This document shows, in pieces, positions 60,127 to 64,000 of a stretch of DNA of 64,000 nucleotides. The stretch covers positions 62,001-126,000 of the forward strand of contig JAUNUY010000003.1 in assembly GCA_030537935.1 (NCBI GenBank). The letters are read 5' to 3'. The number at the start of each line of letters is the position of its first letter. The stretch's first letter is position 1. Made by a program: the position numbers and the translations under genes. The DNA is from Eubacteriales bacterium (lineage in GTDB: Bacteria > Bacillota > Clostridia > Lachnospirales > Lachnospiraceae). Below the pieces are notes generated by a model, which was not told the origin of the DNA, ran no database searches, and saw only the letters and a list, made by a program, of their open reading frames with translations.

Positions 60127-61731
60127 TTAAGATTTCGCCCGGATGCGTTCCCGCAGCGCGGCAATCAACTCATCCACCGGCATACCCGAACGCTCCGACA
60201 TCATGGCCACCGTTGCCTTGGGAATCATGATGCGCGCCAAGGGCGTCTTCAGCATTTTAAATGCGGGATTGATCTTCGGCAACTCATCTTTCAGGAAGGG
60301 ATAACTTGCCAAAAGATGTTTCAAGCGAGTCTGCGGCGTAATGCTATCCGGATCAATTCGGTCGTCCGTCATCGCTTCACCCGTCGGCTCATCTTCCGGT
60401 TGTTCGTTCACCGGTGCAACATCGTCATCCGTTACCGTCGGTACGGCCTTCTCCGCTGCTACCGTGTCTTCCGTCGTACCGATCTCTTCATCCGCCCAGG
60501 TCAGCAACGTACGGCTACCTTCCATGGCACGGATGTGCGTGCAGTCCTGCATCATCTCCAGGATGCCCCGGAATCGACCCGCTTCATCACGCACGGCTAC
60601 GTATTTTATATAGATGAACAGGCCCGGTTTGTTAATCCAAAACTCCGACTCGTCTTGTTCTCCCGAACGGAATTTTTCGACAATCTCTTCCACGATATGA
60701 ACGCTGTTGCGAGGATGGCAATTCTTGACATCACGCCCGATAACGTTCTTGCTTCGCGGAAAAACACGATGTTTCGTATCCGAATAGAAGCAGACCAAGT
60801 CATTCTCATCCACATAGGAGAGGTCGACAGGCAAGTGTTTGTAAATCAGGTTGATTTGCTCGAGCGTCAACTTGCCCGTAGCAACGTCCAATTTCTCTTC
60901 ACCTGCTACACTGCCCATACCGTGTTTGCCCAAAACGGCCGCCAGGTCACGCAGTAAATCATTTGTATTTTCCGCGGCCGCCTTCGGTGCCGTCGTTGTC
61001 GGTTTCTCGACCGTAATCCATGCATAGCCGATTTCCGCATCACCGTGCTTCATTTCCTCGAACTCGTCCGGTGAAATGAGTGCCAAGGACGTCGGATAGA
61101 GCACATGCTCCTCCTTCTCCATCAAATCCTGTAAATCCGCAATCAGCCCCTCCTGCGCTTCAATAAACGCATCTTCGTCCGTATCCAGAAGTGTCCGAAC
61201 ACGCTTCACTTCGTCTCGGACAAAATCGTCCAGCGTCCACATGGTCGTATTCGGCCGGTCAAATCCTTTGTTCTGTAGTACGGGATAGAGCTGATTCTGT
61301 TTCCGTGAATAATGCGTACGTACTTCTTGGAGGCGGTCGTAGAGTTCATACCACTGATTCTTAATCACGGGATACTGAACGAGGTCCCGTATCTCGGAGA
61401 AAATCTCGCGCAGGGCATCATTCTCCTGGATATAGTGTGCGATGGGATGATCCTCCGGCAACTCCGGTCGACTTGTATCCATCACCTCGGAGAAGATTTC
61501 CAACATCTTCTGAATGTCCTCTTTCCGGCATTCCTCATCTTCAAATTCCTTCAATTCCTGTTCCGCCAAGGCAATTTCTTCCGGACGCAGGCGACCGATT
61601 TTTTCTTTCAAAACGGCTCGCCCCTCCGCCAGTGAAATCTCACCATTCGCGTACTTTTCCTTAATGGAGAGCACGAGTGCCAAGCGCTCCCTGTCCATCG
61701 GTTCTTTCATATAATCTTTCATATCCGGCAT
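60127..61731 (-). CDS. DUF438/hemerythrin-like/PAS/DUF1858 protein
   Basis: 534 residues, AAGGAG before the ATG at 61731. Order: DUF438 (about 20-90, LSIKEKYANGEISLAEGRAVLKEKIG), a hemerythrin-like helical bundle (about 100-240) with histidines in DHPIAHYIQEN, RTHYSRKQNQLYP and KEEHVLYPTS, a PAS domain (about 305-405, PVDLSYVDENDLVCFYSDTKHRVFPRS) and a C-terminal DUF1858 (about 455-530, ITPQTRLKHLLASYPFLKDELPKINPAFKML). Such proteins occur mainly in anaerobes, where a diiron or heme centre is thought to sense oxygen or NO. No output domain is present. A perfect 14-base palindrome lies 90 bases upstream. Confidence 0.9.
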   Translation of the reverse strand: MPDMKDYMKEPMDRERLALVLSIKEKYANGEISLAEGRAVLKEKIGRLRPEEIALAEQELKEFEDEECRKEDIQKMLEIFSEVMDTSRPELPEDHPIAHYIQENDALREIFSEIRDLVQYPVIKNQWYELYDRLQEVRTHYSRKQNQLYPVLQNKGFDRPNTTMWTLDDFVRDEVKRVRTLLDTDEDAFIEAQEGLIADLQDLMEKEEHVLYPTSLALISPDEFEEMKHGDAEIGYAWITVEKPTTTAPKAAAENTNDLLRDLAAVLGKHGMGSVAGEEKLDVATGKLTLEQINLIYKHLPVDLSYVDENDLVCFYSDTKHRVFPRSKNVIGRDVKNCHPRNSVHIVEEIVEKFRSGEQDESEFWINKPGLFIYIKYVAVRDEAGRFRGILEMMQDCTHIRAMEGSRTLLTWADEEIGTTEDTVAAEKAVPTVTDDDVAPVNEQPEDEPTGEAMTDDRIDPDSITPQTRLKHLLASYPFLKDELPKINPAFKMLKTPLARIMIPKATVAMMSERSGMPVDELIAALRERIRAKS

Positions 61732-61821
61732 AATTATCTCCTTCCGTCCAACGACCTTTATTCTCCGTTATCCCGTTCTATCTGATTGTCCCCATTATCC
61801 CACGATTCACGAATTGCGTCC

Positions 61822-61835
61822 GTTGGATATCCAAC
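61822..61835. promoter_or_regulatory. Perfect 14-base palindrome upstream of the DUF438 gene
   Basis: GTTGGATATCCAAC. It may be an operator; no consensus promoter is clear beside it (TGGGATAAT about 30 bases downstream is the best -10). Confidence 0.35.
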
Positions 61836-61930
61836 AAGTGAGGCTGTGCATGTACGCAGCATGAAGGGAGACCATCCGCACTGACGCGACAGCCCCTCGT
61901 TCACCGCCTCTTGAAACAGGACATCGGAAA

Positions 61931-61960
61931 GTCGACGGTACCGTTCCCGATACCGTCGAC
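61931..61960 (-). terminator. Hairpin after the SDR gene
   Basis: GTCGACGGTA and TACCGTCGAC are perfect 10-base arms, but the T run on the minus strand is weak. Confidence 0.6.
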
Positions 61961-61978
61961 GTCCAATTACATCCTATC

Positions 61979-62755
61979 CTAGATGACAGAAAAACCGCCA
62001 TCCACATACAGAATCTGCCCCGTCACATAACTCGAGGCATCTGATGCCAGGAATATTAAGGGACCGTTCAGCTCACCACGTTTTGCCGGCCGTCCCGCCG
62101 GATTCACTTGACTGTACATCGCCAAAAACTCCTGCGACTGAAACAGGGTACTCTGCGTCATTTCAGATTCAAAGAGTCCCGGTCCTACCGCGTTCACCGT
62201 AATGCCGTAACGACTGTAAGATGCGGCCATACCGCGCGTCAGACCGATGACCCCCGCCTTGGAGGCATTGTACCCGTGACGAATGAACAGATCGTTCTTA
62301 TCCGCCACCAGGGCATTGATGGAGGCGGTATTGATAATCTTGCCGTACCCCGCTTCCTTCATATGCGGTACCACGTACTTGCAAACCAGGTAAATCCCCG
62401 TCAAATTCGTTTCGAGGGACTTGTTCCAATCCGCCAAGCTCAAACCGTCCACACCGCCGCGCACGGCCACGCCGGCATTGTTCAACAGAATATCGATCTT
62501 ACCGTATGCCGACATAACGGCCTCAATTGCCGCACGAACGCTCTCTTCCGATGTCACATCACAGGCGACTGCCAGCGCCTTACGTCCCTTGCCACGAACT
62601 TCCTCTGCAACTGCTTCCGTCTTCTCCGTCCGCCGTGCCAACAGGGCCACATCCGCACCGGCATCCGCAAAACCGCGAGCCGCATCCGCACCGAGCCCGC
62701 TCGACGCACCGACGACAACTGCAACCTTCCCACTTAAATCAAACAGATTCTTCAT
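61979..62755 (-). CDS. Short-chain dehydrogenase/reductase, gluconate 5-dehydrogenase-like
   Basis: 258 residues, classical SDR. Cofactor motif GASSGLGADAARG, NNAG (LLNNAGVAVRGG), catalytic Ser in NTASINALVADK, and YxxxK in YNASKAGVIGLTRG. Arg/Thr in LARRTEKTEAV after the second strand suggest NADP(H). The overall pattern, ending LASDASSYVTGQILYVDGGFSVI, resembles gluconate 5-dehydrogenase and 3-oxoacyl-ACP-reductase-like sugar dehydrogenases. GGAGG precedes the ATG. No metabolic neighbours indicate the substrate. Confidence 0.9.
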   Translation of the reverse strand: MKNLFDLSGKVAVVVGASSGLGADAARGFADAGADVALLARRTEKTEAVAEEVRGKGRKALAVACDVTSEESVRAAIEAVMSAYGKIDILLNNAGVAVRGGVDGLSLADWNKSLETNLTGIYLVCKYVVPHMKEAGYGKIINTASINALVADKNDLFIRHGYNASKAGVIGLTRGMAASYSRYGITVNAVGPGLFESEMTQSTLFQSQEFLAMYSQVNPAGRPAKRGELNGPLIFLASDASSYVTGQILYVDGGFSVI

Positions 62756-62997
62756 GACAACCTCCTTTTTATGAAACCGTCTCCGATGACAACCGTATCA
62801 CGCAAGACGGCTTCTCTCTTTTCATGATAACACTGCACCAAGGAGGTTGCAATAGTAGGAACACCCTGTTAACACTTTTTTAAATAACGCATAAACCGAT
62901 ATTTTATATAGGTTTTCATAAGATTATGATTGATAAATGAATAACGATATTTCCGGATTGAAAGTGGGGCCGTCGGTATATCCGGCGACCTCGAACA

Positions 62998-64000
62998 TCA
63001 GTGACACCCCTGCCGTGTCAACATCTCGGCAAACATCCCGCCGGCATGCCGTAACGCTTCGGGACTACCGCTTTCCACCACGCGACCGTCCGCCAGAACG
63101 ACGACATGGTCCACATCCGCTACCGTACGCATCCGATGTGCAATCACCAGGACCGTCTTGTTCTGAATCAAATGGCCAAGTGCCGCTTGAATCCGGGATT
63201 CGTTCTCCACATCTACCGATGCCGTCGCTTCGTCCAGAAGGACTACCGGCGCATCTTTTAAAATGGCTCGTGCGATGGAAATCCGCTGGCGTTCACCGCC
63301 GCTGAGCCGTTCACCGTTTTCTCCGATGAGCGTATCATACCCCTCCGGCAACTTCCGGACGAAATCCTCACACTGCGCCACCCGTGCCGCCGCCAGGACC
63401 TCCTCATCCGTTGCGTCCTTCCGACCCAGCCGAATATTTTCCGTCACACTCGCATTAAAGAGCGTCACATCCTGAAAGACGATGGAGAAAGACTTCAACA
63501 GCTCTTCCGGGTCTATGGCCGAAATATCCACACCACCCAGTCGAACGGTACCGGCCTCAACATCCAAGAAGCGACCGGCCAACTTTGTAACGGTAGTCTT
63601 ACCACCACCCGAAGGTCCGACGAGCGCCGTCACCTCCCCCTGTTTGGCGATGAAGCTGACATCGGAAAGTGTCTGTATCCCCTGCCCGTAGGAGAAATCG
63701 ACATGTTCAAAGATAATATCATATCCGTTCGGCGTAAATTTGTCCGTTCCCGTCTGTACCGGCAACTCGTCCATTTCCCGCATGCGTTCAATCCGCGGTC
63801 CCATGTGATTCAACGCCGCAAAATTGGTCAGAATCTCCGTAATCGGATCATAAATACGCACGGCGATGATTAAGAATGCAATATACGGTAAAATCCCGAT
63901 TTCACCGTTGATTAAACGGTAGGCTCCGTAGAGCGTAACGCTCGGCAACCCCAGTCGCAGCATGACCATGGACAGGTTGATAAATACGCCGATAATCAGT
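62998..64000 (-). CDS. ABC exporter half-transporter, start outside window
   Basis: The last 334 residues are visible; the frame is open through base 64000 (LIIGVFINLS precedes the first internal Met), so the N-terminal membrane segments lie beyond the window. The ATPase has Walker A GPSGGGKTT, signature LSGGERQRISIARA, Walker B VVLLDEATASVD and H-loop VIAHRMRTV. It resembles the second subunit of the exporter at 55451-57181 (SIARAxLKDAP, ENIRxGxKxATDEEVLAAA), suggesting a paralogous exporter operon continuing leftward on the minus strand. Confidence 0.93.
   Translation of the reverse strand, partial: LIIGVFINLSMVMLRLGLPSVTLYGAYRLINGEIGILPYIAFLIIAVRIYDPITEILTNFAALNHMGPRIERMREMDELPVQTGTDKFTPNGYDIIFEHVDFSYGQGIQTLSDVSFIAKQGEVTALVGPSGGGKTTVTKLAGRFLDVEAGTVRLGGVDISAIDPEELLKSFSIVFQDVTLFNASVTENIRLGRKDATDEEVLAAARVAQCEDFVRKLPEGYDTLIGENGERLSGGERQRISIARAILKDAPVVLLDEATASVDVENESRIQAALGHLIQNKTVLVIAHRMRTVADVDHVVVLADGRVVESGSPEALRHAGGMFAEMLTRQGCH

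Overview
The window looks like chromosome from an anaerobic, host-associated, low-to-mid-GC Firmicute with a Gram-positive envelope. Supporting signs are LPXTG anchors, choline-binding-type wall repeats, Gram-positive type lipoprotein signals, strong AGGAGG ribosome sites, a CIRCE element, a BirA operator, type III glutamine synthetase and a radical-SAM heme-degradation cluster. A Tissierellia/Peptoniphilaceae-like anaerobic coccus is my best guess, but this is inference. I saw no tRNA, rRNA, CRISPR array, prophage or complete insertion sequence.

Layout. 1-4.6 kb (+): glnN (5' end outside the window), a 6-phosphogluconolactonase-type propeller protein, an orphan amino-acid-binding lipoprotein, and ahpC behind a PerR-like operator. 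4.6-19.8 kb (-): a four-gene surface operon. It begins with a ferric-reductase-like membrane protein carrying an extracytoplasmic FMN domain, then a surface protein with four FMN-binding domains, then an LPXTG protein, then a wall-binding protein combining an FMN domain, a NEAT-like domain and three near-identical 137-residue repeats. Together they carry six putative covalent-flavin sites. 20-28 kb (-): tenA and bioY behind a BirA operator, zwf and gnd, a cold-shock gene, htpG behind CIRCE, and a flavin reductase. 28-38 kb (+): purH, an Isd-type heme importer followed by flavodoxin and a HutW/HmuW-like radical SAM enzyme, an SsuABC-like importer, and a self-regulated TetR gene.

38-48 kb (-): a ~3,340-residue multi-Cna_B LPXTG adhesin. 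It is broken by one extra base in an A7 tract and has a nine-base C/G tract upstream of its start. 48.2-49 kb: no conventional gene, but a probable short structured transcript with its own promoter and terminator. 49-53.5 kb (-): a three-gene signalling cassette (binding-protein-like/7TM pseudokinase sensor, histidine kinase, NarL-type regulator). 53.6-55 kb (-): an NADH peroxidase/oxidase gene whose catalytic Cys42 codon is TGA, followed by a SECIS-like hairpin, so probably an undeclared selenoprotein. 55.4-64 kb: a heterodimeric ABC exporter divergent from an AraC regulator, a DUF438/hemerythrin/PAS protein, an SDR dehydrogenase and the start of a further ABC exporter.

How the parts fit. 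Two themes dominate. One is heme/iron and extracytoplasmic redox: surface flavin chain, NEAT-like receptor, heme importer, flavodoxin, anaerobic heme opening. The other is peroxide defence: AhpC and the putative seleno-NADH peroxidase. Both suit an anaerobe living on blood-rich or mucosal surfaces. The strongest leads for new biology are the in-frame TGA peroxidase and the flavin/NEAT surface operon.
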